A stretch of DNA of 64,000 nucleotides from Thermus parvatiensis (GCF_001535545.1 NZ_CP014141.1:1754001-1818000), one strand, 5' to 3'; positions 33,510-42,290 are shown, counted from the stretch's first letter. Numbers and translations: made by a program. Notes: generated from the letters alone by a model not told the origin.

Positions 33510-35329
33510 CTATCCTACGCCGAAGCGGTAGAGCCTGCCGGAGAGGCTCACCACCAGGACCTCCTCGGGAAGGGGCAGGGGCGGCACCTGCACGGGCCCG
33601 AGGCCCGAGGCCTCAAAGACCACCTGTCCCCGCCGGTCCACCGCGAGCAGCCGGCCCTCCTCCGTGGCCGCGTAAACGTGGCCCTGGGCGTAGGCGAGGC
33701 CGGCGGTGGTCTTCCCCACCTCGAGGCTCCAGACCTCCTCCCCAGTGAGACGGTCCAAGGCCCGGAGGACCCCGTCCCACCCGGCCACGTACACGTGCTC
33801 CTCCCCCACAGCCAGGCCGCCCCAGACCTCGCCCTCCAGGGCCACGCTCCAGAGGGTCTCCCGGCTCAAGGGGTCAAAGGCGTACACCTCCCCTTGCCAG
33901 GTGGGGATGTAGAGGACACCCTTGTAGCCGGCCACGGGGGCGTGGACGGGGCCCGTGCGCACCTTGTACCGCACCCCCCCGTCCTCAGGGTCCAAGGCGT
34001 AAAGCCAGCCGTCCTCGCTTCCCACGAAGACCATGCCCCGGTAGAAGGTGGGGCTTGCGGAGAGGTGCCCCCCGGCGCGGAAGCGGAAGAGGAGCCGGTC
34101 CTTCTCGTAGGCGTAGAGGGTTCCGTCGCGGCTTCCCACGTAGACCCGGCCCCCCACCACAAGGCAGGCGGCGGTCACCTCGGCCCCCGTCTCCGCCGAC
34201 CACTCCAGGCTCTGACCCCGGAAACGGCGGACGCGGCCGTCCCAGGCCCCCACGTACACCCCTCCCTTGCGCACCACGGGCGGGGCGGTCACCTCGTCGG
34301 GCAAGGCCACCCGGGCCACCTCCCCGGTGAGGAGGTCCACCGCCACCAGGCTCCGCCCCACCCCGAGGAAGACCCGCCCGCCGGCGTAGACCATCTCCCC
34401 CGGCCAGGCGGCCTCCCCGCCCAGGTCCACCCTCCCCTTGAGGGCAAGCCTTCGGGGCTCGGGGGCGAAGGGGTAGTGGCCGGAGCGGCTCGCCCCCGCC
34501 CTGGGGGTGGCCAGGCGCAGGGCCTGGAAGCCCGCCAGCACCCCCGGAAGAGGCCGGGGTGGGAGGGGCGCTCCTCGGGGTGCTTGGCCAGGAGGGCCAA
34601 AACCGCCTCCCCCACGGCCCGGGGCACGGCCGGGTTCAGGGCCTCGGGGGGCTTGGGCTCCTCGTAGACGTGCTGGAAGAGGATCGCCTGGTCGTTCTCC
34701 CCCTCAAAGGGCGGGCGGCCCGTGAGGGTGCGGTAGAGCACGGCCCCAAAGCTGTACAGGTCGGCCTTGGGGGTGAGGGGGAGGCCCTTGGCCTGCTCCG
34801 GGGCCATGTAGGTGGGGGTGCCGAGGGTGTACCCCGTGCGCGTGAGGTGGCGGCTCTCCTGGAGCAGGTAGGCGAGGCCGAAGTCCATGACCTTGGGGTG
34901 GCCCTCCCGGGTGAGGAGGATGTTCTTGGGGGTGAGGTCCCGGTGCAGGATCCCCTGGGCGTGCAGGTGGGCCAGGGCCTCCATCACCTCCTCCGCGCCC
35001 CGGAGGATCGCGTCCCCTTCGGGCCCCTCCTCAAAGGGGCCCAGCCGGTCAAAGGTGCCTCCCTCCACCAGCTCCATGACGAAGAAGGGGCGCCCCTCCT
35101 CCTCCCCCAGGTCCAGGACCTGGACGATGCCGGGGTGGAAGAGGCGGGAGAGGGCCCGGACCTCCAAGAGGAAGCGCTCCCGCTCGGGCGGGAGGGCCCG
35201 GGGGTGGAGGAGCTTCACCGCCACCTTGCGCCCCAGGCGCTCGTCCACCGCCCGCCAGACCTCGGCCATGCCCCCGGAGCCCAGGGGGGCCTCGAGGCGG
35301 TAGCGCCCGGCCAAGACCACGGGGGCCAT
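33510..35329 (-). CDS. Ser/Thr protein kinase fused to a PQQ-type beta-propeller, frameshifted as read
   Basis: Hanks-type kinase: LGSGGMAEVWRAVDE (P-loop), VAVKLL (Lys), HRDLTPKNIL (catalytic loop), VMDFGLAY (DFG) and GTPTYMAPEQAKG. After the kinase the second frame encodes about eight PQQ-like repeats (VYAGGRVFLGVGRSLVAVDL, YVGAWDGRVRRF, YVGSRDGTLYAYEKD and so on). One extra C at 34541-34545 joins them in a 606-aa protein. No transmembrane helix is evident between the domains, so it is probably cytoplasmic, with the propeller as sensor or scaffold. Confidence 0.85.
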
Positions 35330-35330
35330 T

Positions 35331-35567
35331 CTACCGGGCTAGACCCTCGCCTTCCTCGGCCTTGAGGTGCTTCAAGAGGGCTTCCAGCTCCTCCTTGGCC
35401 TTCCCCTCTTCCAGCTCCCGGGCGATCTTCTCTATGGCCAGGCGCACCACCTCCGACTTGGAAACCAGGCGCTCGGGGCTGGAGAGGGCGTAGGCGGCGC
35501 GGGTGAGGAGGGCGTCCTGCTCCTCGGAGATCACCACCTGTAGGCGCTTCTTCTCCTTTTTGGCCAT
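35331..35567 (-). CDS. Ribbon-helix-helix type DNA-binding protein, 78 aa
   Basis: Basic N-terminus and beta strand (KKRLQVVISEEQDALLTRAA) followed by helices SKSEVVRLAIEKIARELEEG, then a coiled-coil tail. Fits a MetJ/Arc or CopG-like repressor. SD AAGGAGGGG. Divergent from murA with overlapping -35 boxes; just upstream of the kinase gene. Confidence 0.6.
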   Translation of the reverse strand: MAKKEKKRLQVVISEEQDALLTRAAYALSSPERLVSKSEVVRLAIEKIARELEEGKAKEELEALLKHLKAEEGEGLAR

Positions 35568-35587
35568 GCCCCTCCTTCAGGGGCTAT

Positions 35588-35639
35588 AGTGTAGCAAAAG
35601 CCCCCTTTGCTTGACAATGCCGCACCTCCACCCTATGCT
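35588..35639. promoter_or_regulatory. Overlapping divergent promoters for the RHH gene and murA
   Basis: Plus strand TTGACA (35611-35616), 17-base spacer, TATGCT (35634-35639) for murA. Minus strand TTGTCA (35617-35612), 18-base spacer, TACACT (35593-35588) for the RHH gene. The two -35 boxes are the same bases read from both strands, so the two promoters exclude each other. Confidence 0.65.
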
Positions 35640-35684
35640 CAACTTGAGTATGATGCGCAAGGAGTGTGTGAGGGGGCGAAAAAC

Positions 35685-36962
35685 GTGGGCGTGAGCCGGG
35701 TGCTGTACGTGGAAGGCGGCACCCCCTTGAAGGGGGAGCTTAGGGTTTACCCGGCCAAGAACGCCGCCCTGCCCATCCTCGCCGCGAGCCTCCTCACCCC
35801 CGAGCCCATCACCCTGGTGGAGGTGCCGAGGCTTAGGGACGTGGAGGTGATGCTGGAGCTCCTCGCCCACCTGGGCACCCAGTACGCCTGGGAGGGCCGG
35901 ACCCTCCACCTCCAGACCCCGGAGATCAAAAGCACCCACGCCCCCTACGAGCTCGTGGGCCAGATGCGGGCGAGCTTCATCGTCTGGGGAGCCCTCCTCG
36001 CCCGGGCCGGGGAGGGGCACGTCTCCATGCCGGGGGGATGCGCCTTCGGCTTCCGCCCCGTGGACCAACACATCAAGGCCCTCGAGGCCCTGGGGGCGGA
36101 GGTCTGGGAGGAAGACGGCACCTTCCACGCCCGCAGGACCCGCCCCCTCTCGGGGCGGGTGGTTTTTGACCTGCCCACCGTGGGGGGCACGGAGCAGGCC
36201 ATGCTGGCCGTGGCCCTGGGCGGGGAGGCTACCCTGGTCCAGGCGGCGGTGGAGCCCGAGGTGGTGGACCTGGGCCACTTCCTCGCCCTCCTCGGGGCGG
36301 AGGTGGAGGGGCTGGGAAGCCCCATCGTTCGCATCAAGGGCGCGCCCCAGCTAAAGGGCGGCACCTACCGCATCATCCCCGACCGCATAGAGGCCGGGAC
36401 CTACCTCCTGGCGGCGGCCGCCACCCGGGGAAGCCTCACCCTGGAAGGCGTGCGCCCCGACCACCTGGACGCCCTCTTGGACAAGCTTTGGCGCTCGGGG
36501 CACCGGCTCGAGGTGGGGGAAGACTGGATCCGTTTCCGGGCCACCCCGGACCCCGCTCCTTTCCACGTGGAGGCCCGGGAGTACCCGGGCTTTCCCACGG
36601 ACCTCCAGCCCATCGCCACCGCCTACCTGGCCACCGTTCCCGGCCAGAGCACGGTGGTGGACCGCATCTATCCCGACCGCTTCACCCACGTGGGGGAGCT
36701 GGCCCGCATGGGGGCGGAGCTCTACCTGCGGGACCGGATCCTCACCGTCCAGGGCAGGCGGCTCCACGGCGCCCAGGTCAAGGCCCTGGACATCCGGGCC
36801 GGAGGGGCCTTAGTGGTGGCAGCTCTGAGCGCCGAAGGCGCCTCGGAGATCGAGGGCGTCTACTTCCTGGAGCGGGGCTACGAGCACCTTACGGAAAGGC
36901 TCCAGGCCCTGGGGGCCCGGGTGCACTTACGGGAAAACCCCGTGGCCCTGGCCGCCGACTGA
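35685..36962 (+). CDS. murA: UDP-N-acetylglucosamine 1-carboxyvinyltransferase MurA
   Basis: 425 aa from GTG 35685 (AGGGGG 8 bases upstream; GTG 35691 also possible); upstream ATG at 35607 is excluded because it precedes the promoter. Active-site Cys loop PGGCAFGFRPVDQHIKALEA, plus YPAKNAALPILAASLL and DRIEAGTYLLAAAATRGSLT. First committed step of peptidoglycan synthesis and the fosfomycin target. Confidence 0.93.
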   Translation: MGVSRVLYVEGGTPLKGELRVYPAKNAALPILAASLLTPEPITLVEVPRLRDVEVMLELLAHLGTQYAWEGRTLHLQTPEIKSTHAPYELVGQMRASFIVWGALLARAGEGHVSMPGGCAFGFRPVDQHIKALEALGAEVWEEDGTFHARRTRPLSGRVVFDLPTVGGTEQAMLAVALGGEATLVQAAVEPEVVDLGHFLALLGAEVEGLGSPIVRIKGAPQLKGGTYRIIPDRIEAGTYLLAAAATRGSLTLEGVRPDHLDALLDKLWRSGHRLEVGEDWIRFRATPDPAPFHVEAREYPGFPTDLQPIATAYLATVPGQSTVVDRIYPDRFTHVGELARMGAELYLRDRILTVQGRRLHGAQVKALDIRAGGALVVAALSAEGASEIEGVYFLERGYEHLTERLQALGARVHLRENPVALAAD

Positions 36963-36983
36963 AGCCCCGCCCCGGCCGGACGC

Positions 36984-37427
36984 TCACCCCAGGAGGCGGA
37001 GGGCCTCCGGGAAGCGGAAGAAGAGGCGGTCCCGGGCGAGCTCGGGGCTATAGGCCCGCTCCACGTACCCCGCGGCCCGCATGGCCTCCAGCACCTCCCG
37101 GGCCACCTCCCGGTCCCCGAGGCGGGCGGCGAGGAAGGCCAAGGCCTCCTCCTCCTCGTCCCCCTCCCCCACGAACTCGGGGAACTCCTGGTCCAAGGCC
37201 CGCATCAGGGCCTTCAGGTCCAAAGACCGGGAGCTAAAGAACCAGCGGGGCCTCTCCCCGGGGAGGAAGTGGGCGTAGCCCTGGGCCTCGAGGGCCTGGG
37301 CCACCTTCACCGCTTCGGCGTGGGCAAGCCCCTTTTCCACCAAAAGGCTCACCAAGGCCTCCCGCTCTCCCAGCAAGCCCTTCGGGTATTCCTCCTTTAG
37401 CGCTTGCGCCCACCGCTCCATATCCAT
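36984..37427 (-). CDS. Conserved hypothetical protein, 147 aa
   Basis: ATG 37427 chosen (GTG at 37436 is in frame upstream). Two similar halves: LVSLLVEKGLAHAEAVKVAQALEAQGYAHFL and LAFLAARLGDREVAREVLEAMRAAGYVERA, each like a small winged-helix or UBA-type unit. No family named. A 17-bp palindrome sits just upstream. Confidence 0.55.
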   Translation of the reverse strand: MDMERWAQALKEEYPKGLLGEREALVSLLVEKGLAHAEAVKVAQALEAQGYAHFLPGERPRWFFSSRSLDLKALMRALDQEFPEFVGEGDEEEEALAFLAARLGDREVAREVLEAMRAAGYVERAYSPELARDRLFFRFPEALRLLG

Positions 37428-37432
37428 GTTCT

Positions 37433-37449
37433 TCACTGTAAAACAGTGA
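37433..37449. promoter_or_regulatory. 17-bp perfect palindrome between divergent genes
   Basis: TCACTGT (37433-37439), AAA, ACAGTGA (37443-37449). Located 6 bases from the start of the leftward hypothetical gene and 60 bases from prfB; looks like an operator for a dimeric regulator. No T run, so not a terminator. Confidence 0.45.
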
Positions 37450-37470
37450 GCGTACTTATATCAAGACACC

Positions 37471-37499
37471 TTGCGCCTCGCTTCGCAATCTGCTACCCT
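37471..37499 (+). promoter_or_regulatory. prfB promoter
   Basis: TTGCGC (37471-37476), 17-base spacer, TACCCT (37494-37499), ending 9 bases before the prfB ATG; near-leaderless. Confidence 0.45.
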
Positions 37500-37508
37500 A
37501 GTAAGGGT

Positions 37509-38603
37509 ATGGACCTGGAACGCCTCGCGCAACGCCTGGAAGGCCTCAGGGGTATCTTTGACATCCCCCAAAAGGAAAATCGTCTAAAAGAGTTGGAGCG
37601 GCGCCTCGAGGACCCCTCCCTCTGGAACGACCCCGAGGCCGCCCGCAAGGTGAGCCAGGAGGCCGCCCGCCTCCGGCGCACCGTGGACACCTTCCGCTCC
37701 CTGGAAAGCGACCTCCAGGGCCTCCTGGAACTCATGGAAGAACTTCCCGCCGAGGAGCGGGAGTCCCTTAAGCCCGAGCTGGAGGAAGCCGCGAAGAAGC
37801 TGGACGAGCTCTACCACCAGACCCTCCTCAACTTCCCCCACGCGGAGAAGAACGCCATCCTCACCATCCAGCCCGGGGCCGGGGGTACGGAGGCCTGCGA
37901 CTGGGCGGAGATGCTCCTAAGGATGTACACCCGCTTCGCCGAGCGCCAGGGCTTCCAGGTGGAGGTGGTGGACCTCACCCCTGGGCCCGAGGCGGGCATT
38001 GACTACGCCCAGATCCTGGTCAAGGGGGAAAACGCCTACGGCCTCCTTTCCCCCGAGGCCGGGGTACACCGCCTGGTGCGCCCCTCCCCCTTTGACGCCT
38101 CAGGCCGCCGCCACACTTCCTTCGCCGGGGTGGAGGTGATCCCTGAGGTGGACGAGGACGTGGAGGTGGTCTTAAAGCCCGAGGAGCTCCGCATTGACGT
38201 GATGCGGGCCTCAGGGCCCGGGGGCCAGGGGGTAAACACCACGGACTCGGCGGTGCGGGTGGTCCACCTGCCCACGGGGATCACCGTCACCTGCCAGACC
38301 ACCCGGAGCCAGATCAAGAACAAGGAGCTCGCCCTCAAGATCCTGAAGGCCCGCCTCTACGAGCTGGAGCGGAAGAAGCGGGAGGAAGAGCTTAAGGCCC
38401 TGAGGGGCGAGGTGCGGCCCATTGAGTGGGGGAGCCAGATCCGTAGCTACGTCCTGGACAAAAACTACGTGAAGGACCACCGCACCGGCCTCATGCGCCA
38501 CGACCCGGAAAACGTCCTGGACGGGGACCTCATGGACCTGATCTGGGCGGGCCTGGAGTGGAAGGCTGGGCGCCGCCAGACGGCGGAGGTGGAGGCGGAG
38601 TAG
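37509..38603 (+). CDS. prfB: Peptide chain release factor 2; programmed frameshift probably hidden by a missing G
   Basis: 364 aa RF2: SPF tripeptide anticodon motif (LVRPSPFDASGRRHTSF) that reads UGA/UAA, and GGQGVNTTDSAVRV with the catalytic GGQ. At residues 14-19 the DNA is AGGGGTATCTTTGAC (37548-37562), the canonical RF2 +1 frameshift signal AGGGGGTATCTTTGAC with one G fewer; the in-frame peptide RGIFD stands where family members have RGYLD. Given the other one-base losses in this window, the real gene probably uses autoregulatory frameshifting. Confidence 0.95.
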   Translation: MDLERLAQRLEGLRGIFDIPQKENRLKELERRLEDPSLWNDPEAARKVSQEAARLRRTVDTFRSLESDLQGLLELMEELPAEERESLKPELEEAAKKLDELYHQTLLNFPHAEKNAILTIQPGAGGTEACDWAEMLLRMYTRFAERQGFQVEVVDLTPGPEAGIDYAQILVKGENAYGLLSPEAGVHRLVRPSPFDASGRRHTSFAGVEVIPEVDEDVEVVLKPEELRIDVMRASGPGGQGVNTTDSAVRVVHLPTGITVTCQTTRSQIKNKELALKILKARLYELERKKREEELKALRGEVRPIEWGSQIRSYVLDKNYVKDHRTGLMRHDPENVLDGDLMDLIWAGLEWKAGRRQTAEVEAE

Positions 38604-38607
38604 CGCC

Positions 38608-39270
38608 TCAGTAAACGTCCTCCGGGGCCTTGTACACTTCCCCGGTGAGCCAGTAAATGACCCTTTCGGCGATGTTTTCCAGGTGGTCCCCGAGCCTCTC
38701 GTAGCTCCGGGCCACCCGCATCAGGGTCAGGGCCTTGGTGATGGTCCGGGGGTCCTCCATCATGTAGGTGATGAGCTCCCGGGTCACCTCCTCGTAGAGG
38801 CCGTCCACCTGGTCGTCCATCTCCAGGACCCGGCGTGCCAGGTTCGCGTCCCGCTCGGCCACCGCCTTGGCCAAGGCGTCCATCATCTCCATGAGCCTCC
38901 GCCCCATCTCGGGAAGGGTCACGTACCGCTTCAAGGGCGGCTCCTGGGCGAGGAGGAGGGCGTCCTCGGCCACGTGCATGGCGTAGTCCCCCGCCCGCTC
39001 CAGGTCGGTGAGGGCCTTGATCACGGTGAAGATCAGGCGCAGGTCCGAGGCCACGGGCTGGTGGCGGGCGATGACGGCGATGGCCTGGTTCTCTACCTTG
39101 AGCTCCAGGGCGTCCACCTCCTTGTCCTTGGCCACCACCCCCTGGGCCTTGGCCCGGTCCGCCTGGACCAGGGCCTCCGTGGCCTCCTGGGTCATCTCCC
39201 GCACCAGGGAGAGCATCCTCAAGCTCTCTTCCAGAAGCTGGTTCAAGGCTCGGTCCAACGCTTCCCGCAT
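38608..39270 (-). CDS. phoU: Phosphate signalling protein PhoU
   Basis: 220 aa, two repeats of a three-helix PhoU bundle with the metal-binding E/D patches (TDLERAGDYAMHVAEDAL; ARSYERLGDHLENIAERVIY). Connects the Pst transporter with the PhoR kinase. Directly downstream of phoB-phoR on the same strand. Confidence 0.95.
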   Translation of the reverse strand: MREALDRALNQLLEESLRMLSLVREMTQEATEALVQADRAKAQGVVAKDKEVDALELKVENQAIAVIARHQPVASDLRLIFTVIKALTDLERAGDYAMHVAEDALLLAQEPPLKRYVTLPEMGRRLMEMMDALAKAVAERDANLARRVLEMDDQVDGLYEEVTRELITYMMEDPRTITKALTLMRVARSYERLGDHLENIAERVIYWLTGEVYKAPEDVY

Positions 39271-39284
39271 GCCGCCTCCTTTCC

Positions 39285-40178
39285 TCAGTCTACGGGGAGC
39301 CAGACGCCGAAGGCGTTCTCCTCCCCTTCGCGCAACGCGTAAGCCCCCCCGCCTAGGCCCTGGGCCAGGCGGCGCACCAGGTAAAGGCCGAGCCCCTGGC
39401 CCGAGCCCTCCCCTCCCCGCCGCCCCGGCTGGAAAAGGCCCTCGTAGTCGGGAAGGGGCGCCCCCCGGTCCCGCACCTCCAGGTAGAGCCGGCCGCCCTG
39501 GACCCGGCTCAGGAGGCGGATGGGGTCTTGGCCGTACTTAAGGGCGTTGTCCAGGAGGTTGAGAAGAACCTGGAAAAGGGCCTCGGGGTCCGCCTCCACC
39601 CGGTGCCCCAGGGACACCTCCACCCGCCTCCCCCGAAGGCGGTCCTGCATCAAGGCGGAAAGGCGAAGCCAAAGGTCCTCCAGGGCGAAGGCCTCCCGGT
39701 GGCCCGGCCGGAGGTGGGCGAGGCTTTCCACCAGCCGGGTGAGCCGGGCCACCTCCTTCTTGAGGAGGTCCAGGACCTGGGCCTCCTTGGGGTCCTTGGG
39801 GGCAAGGGCCTGGAGGAGGACGGCCATCCCGGCGAGGGGGGTGCGGAACTCGTGGGCGAGGAGGGCCGAGGCCTCCTCCGCCTCGAGGCCCCGGCGCCGA
39901 GCCTCGGTCACGTCCAAGAGGTAAAGGAAGCCTGGGCAGGCCCGAACCGAGAGAAGCCGGCCCCGTACCTCCAAAACCGCCTCCCCCCCCTCCAGGGCCA
40001 GGGCCTCCAGGCGGTGGTCCCGCAGGGCCAGGATGAGGGGCAGGCCCCGGACCTTCTCCCGGTCCACCGCGAGAAGCTCCGCCGCCGCCGGGTTGAGGTA
40101 AACCACCCGCTTGTCCCGGTGCACGAGGAGCCCCTCCCGGGCCTCCTCCCAAGGAAGGGTCCAGGCCTCGAGGCTCAC
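39285..40178 (-). CDS. phoR: PhoR-like sensor histidine kinase without transmembrane segments, 297 aa
   Basis: GTG 40178 overlaps the phoB stop (GTGA). PAS-like N-terminus (GLLVHRDKRVVYLNPAAAEL), DHp with LAHEFRTPLAGMAVLLQALA (phospho-His), and HATPase with LLNLLDNALKYG and GQGLGLYLVRRLAQGLGG. No membrane helix is present, unlike E. coli PhoR, so it may be cytoplasmic and take its signal through PhoU or PAS. Confidence 0.88.
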   Translation of the reverse strand: MSLEAWTLPWEEAREGLLVHRDKRVVYLNPAAAELLAVDREKVRGLPLILALRDHRLEALALEGGEAVLEVRGRLLSVRACPGFLYLLDVTEARRRGLEAEEASALLAHEFRTPLAGMAVLLQALAPKDPKEAQVLDLLKKEVARLTRLVESLAHLRPGHREAFALEDLWLRLSALMQDRLRGRRVEVSLGHRVEADPEALFQVLLNLLDNALKYGQDPIRLLSRVQGGRLYLEVRDRGAPLPDYEGLFQPGRRGGEGSGQGLGLYLVRRLAQGLGGGAYALREGEENAFGVWLPVD

Positions 40179-40846
40179 GCCCCCTCCCGGAAGCGGTACC
40201 CCACGCCCCGCACCGTCTCCAGGAAACGGGGAGCCCTGGGGTCCTCCCCGAGCTTCTCCCTGAGCTGGAGAATGTGCTGGTCCACGGTCCTGGGGGTGCC
40301 GAGGTAGTCCGGACCCCAGACCGCCTCCAGAAGCTCCTCCCGGGTGCAGACCCGGCCCGGCCGCTCCGCCAGGTAGGCGAGGAGGGCGAACTCCCGCCGG
40401 GTGAGGGGGAGGGGGTTGCCCTCCAGGCGGGCTTCCATCCGCTCCAGGTCCAGGAGGAGGGGGCCCCGCCTCAGCACCTTGCGCTTCCCCGCCCGGCGCA
40501 AGAGGGCCTCGAGGCGGGCCAGAAGCTCCTCCACGGCGAAAGGCTTCACCAGATAGTCGTCGGCCCCGCGGGAAAGCCCTTCTACCCGGTCCCGAACCCC
40601 GGCCCGGGCCGTGAGCATAAGGACGGGGAGGGACTCGTAAGGGCCCTGGCGCATCCGGTCCAGGAGGCGCACCCCGGGCTCGTCGGGGAGCATCCAGTCC
40701 AGGACCACGGCCTCCGCCTCCCGCAAGAGGGGCCAGGCTTCCCGCACGGTGGCCGCCTCCAAAACCCGGTGCCCCGCCCCCTCGAGGGCCAGCCGCAACC
40801 CCAGGCGCAGGCTGGGCTCGTCCTCCACCAGAAGCAGGGTGGCCAC
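40175..40846 (-). CDS. phoB: PhoB-type response regulator
   Basis: 223 aa. Receiver with acidic pocket (LLLVEDEPS), phosphoacceptor in VVLDWMLPDEPG and Lys in DDYLVKPF; OmpR/PhoB winged helix at the C-terminus (REFALLAYLAERPGRVCTRE ... RTVDQHILQLREKLGEDPRA). TAGACT ends six bases before the GTG, so the mRNA is probably leaderless. Confidence 0.93.
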   Translation of the reverse strand: MATLLLVEDEPSLRLGLRLALEGAGHRVLEAATVREAWPLLREAEAVVLDWMLPDEPGVRLLDRMRQGPYESLPVLMLTARAGVRDRVEGLSRGADDYLVKPFAVEELLARLEALLRRAGKRKVLRRGPLLLDLERMEARLEGNPLPLTRREFALLAYLAERPGRVCTREELLEAVWGPDYLGTPRTVDQHILQLREKLGEDPRAPRFLETVRGVGYRFREGA

Positions 40847-40905
40847 GCCCCCAGTCTAGCGGGGGCTCGGTCAGGGGAGTGTCATAGCCCACGGAAAGGC
40901 CGGCT

Positions 40906-42033
40906 TTAGAGCACCTCCCGCACCCGGGCCAAGGCCTCCACCGCCCGCCCCGGGGGAAGGGCGCCCTGGACCGCCTCCTTCCCCCCTCCCCGGCCCCCCA
41001 GGGCCTTGAGGCGCTCCAGCACCTCCCCCCGCCTCGGCCCCACGGCCACGAACCGCCCCTCGGGGGCGACGAGGAGGAAGGTACCCTCAAAGCGAGCGAG
41101 CCTCTTGCCGAGCTCCCCGAGGACGGGGAGGGGGACGAGGAGGGCCTTCTCCTCCAGGGCCCTGGGCAGGAGGGCCTCCGCAAGCCCCTCCCTCAGGGCC
41201 TGGTTCTCCCCCTTTAGGGCGTAGAGCTCGTCCTGGAGCTTCCTTATGGGCTTTTCCAGCTCCAAGGGGTTCGTGGAGAAGGCGAGGGCCAGGCGGGAAA
41301 GGAGGGCGTGCTTGGCGTGGTAGTCCTCCAGGGCCTCCCACCCCGCCGTGAAGTACACCCGCGTCCCTCCCTTGTACCGCTCCCACTTGAGGACCTTGAT
41401 GGGCCCCGCCTGGGCGCTGGTCTTGAGGTGGGTCCCCCCGCAGGCGGCGAGGTCAAAGTCGCCGATCCGCACCAGGCGCACCTTGCCCCGGACCTTGGGG
41501 GGGCGCCTCAGGGGGTAGCGGGCGAGCTCCTCCTCGGAGACGTAAAAGGCCTCCACCGGGTAGTCGGCGTAGACGGCGAAGTTGGCGAGGGCTTCGGCCT
41601 CGAGGACCCCCGCTTCCTCGGCCTCCTCCTCGAGGTCCACGGTGCACACCGGCGAGTCCAAGCTTACGGCGACGGTGTGGTAGTTCCCGGCCCGGAGGAG
41701 GGCCTGGGAGAGGAGGTGCTGGGCGGTGTGGCGCTGCATGTGGCGGAAGCGCCTCGGCCAGTCAATCTCCCCCTCCACCTCCACGCCCTCTGGGATGGGC
41801 GCGGAGAGCACGTGGACCACGTCCCCGAAGGCCTTCTCCTCCTCGTAGGCGTGGAGGACCTGGACCTCGCCGAAAGGCCCCCTGAGGACCCCTCGGTCCG
41901 CGGGCTGCCCCCCGGACTCGGGGTAGAAGAGGGTCTGGGAAAGCACCGCGTAGTGCCCCTTTTCGTCGCTCCAGGCCCGCTCCACCCGGGCCTGGAAGCG
42001 GGTGGCGTAGCTATCCAGCTGGTAAAGCCTCAT
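40906..42033 (-). CDS. AlaX-type alanyl-tRNA editing protein with DHHA1 domain, 375 aa
   Basis: Related to the AlaRS editing and C-terminal domains: N-terminal barrel (FYPESGGQPADRGVL), zinc motifs RHTAQHLLSQAL (HxxxH) and DLAACGGTHLKTSAQAG (C-x3-H), a coiled coil (about 265-300) and a DHHA1-like end (GRGGGKEAVQGALPPG). Deacylates Ser- or Gly-tRNA(Ala). Large AlaX-L form. Confidence 0.88.
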   Translation of the reverse strand: MRLYQLDSYATRFQARVERAWSDEKGHYAVLSQTLFYPESGGQPADRGVLRGPFGEVQVLHAYEEEKAFGDVVHVLSAPIPEGVEVEGEIDWPRRFRHMQRHTAQHLLSQALLRAGNYHTVAVSLDSPVCTVDLEEEAEEAGVLEAEALANFAVYADYPVEAFYVSEEELARYPLRRPPKVRGKVRLVRIGDFDLAACGGTHLKTSAQAGPIKVLKWERYKGGTRVYFTAGWEALEDYHAKHALLSRLALAFSTNPLELEKPIRKLQDELYALKGENQALREGLAEALLPRALEEKALLVPLPVLGELGKRLARFEGTFLLVAPEGRFVAVGPRRGEVLERLKALGGRGGGKEAVQGALPPGRAVEALARVREVL

Positions 42034-42052
42034 GCCCCTTAGGATAAGGAGG

Positions 42053-42118
42053 ATGACGCCCCTGGACCGGGAGGAGGAGGTGGCCAGGAAGACCCTCGTC
42101 TGGGTGGAGGAGGTGTAG
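42053..42118 (+). CDS. Possible 21-aa acidic peptide
   Basis: AAGGAGG overlaps six bases before ATG; sequence MTPLDREEEVARKTLVWVEE plus V. Stops two bases before the GTG of the next small gene. Could be a real peptide, a coupling ORF, or a fragment of a split gene with the following one. Confidence 0.3.
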   Translation: MTPLDREEEVARKTLVWVEEV

Positions 42119-42119
42119 C

Positions 42120-42290
42120 GTGGCCTCGGAGGGGCTTAAGGCGAGGATGGAGGCCTGGGAGGCCCTTTTCGCCGAGGCCCGGGAGGACGCCAGGCGGGTG
42201 GGGGAAGCCCTGGGGCTCACCCCCGAGGAGTTCGCCCGGCTTGAGGCCAAGGGGGCCCTTTGGTGGCTGGAGGGAGCCTTGGAGCGATGA
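42120..42290 (+). CDS. Small helical protein, 56 aa
   Basis: GTG start preceded by GGAGGAGG. Charged helices (EAWEALFAEAREDARRVGEA) and a conserved-looking end LTPEEFARLEAKGALWWLEG. Stop overlaps the rsuA-type ATG by 4 bases. Confidence 0.5.
   Translation: MASEGLKARMEAWEALFAEAREDARRVGEALGLTPEEFARLEAKGALWWLEGALER

Noticed and set aside
37433-37449. Palindrome as a terminator
   Set aside because: No T run on either side and it lies between two divergent genes.
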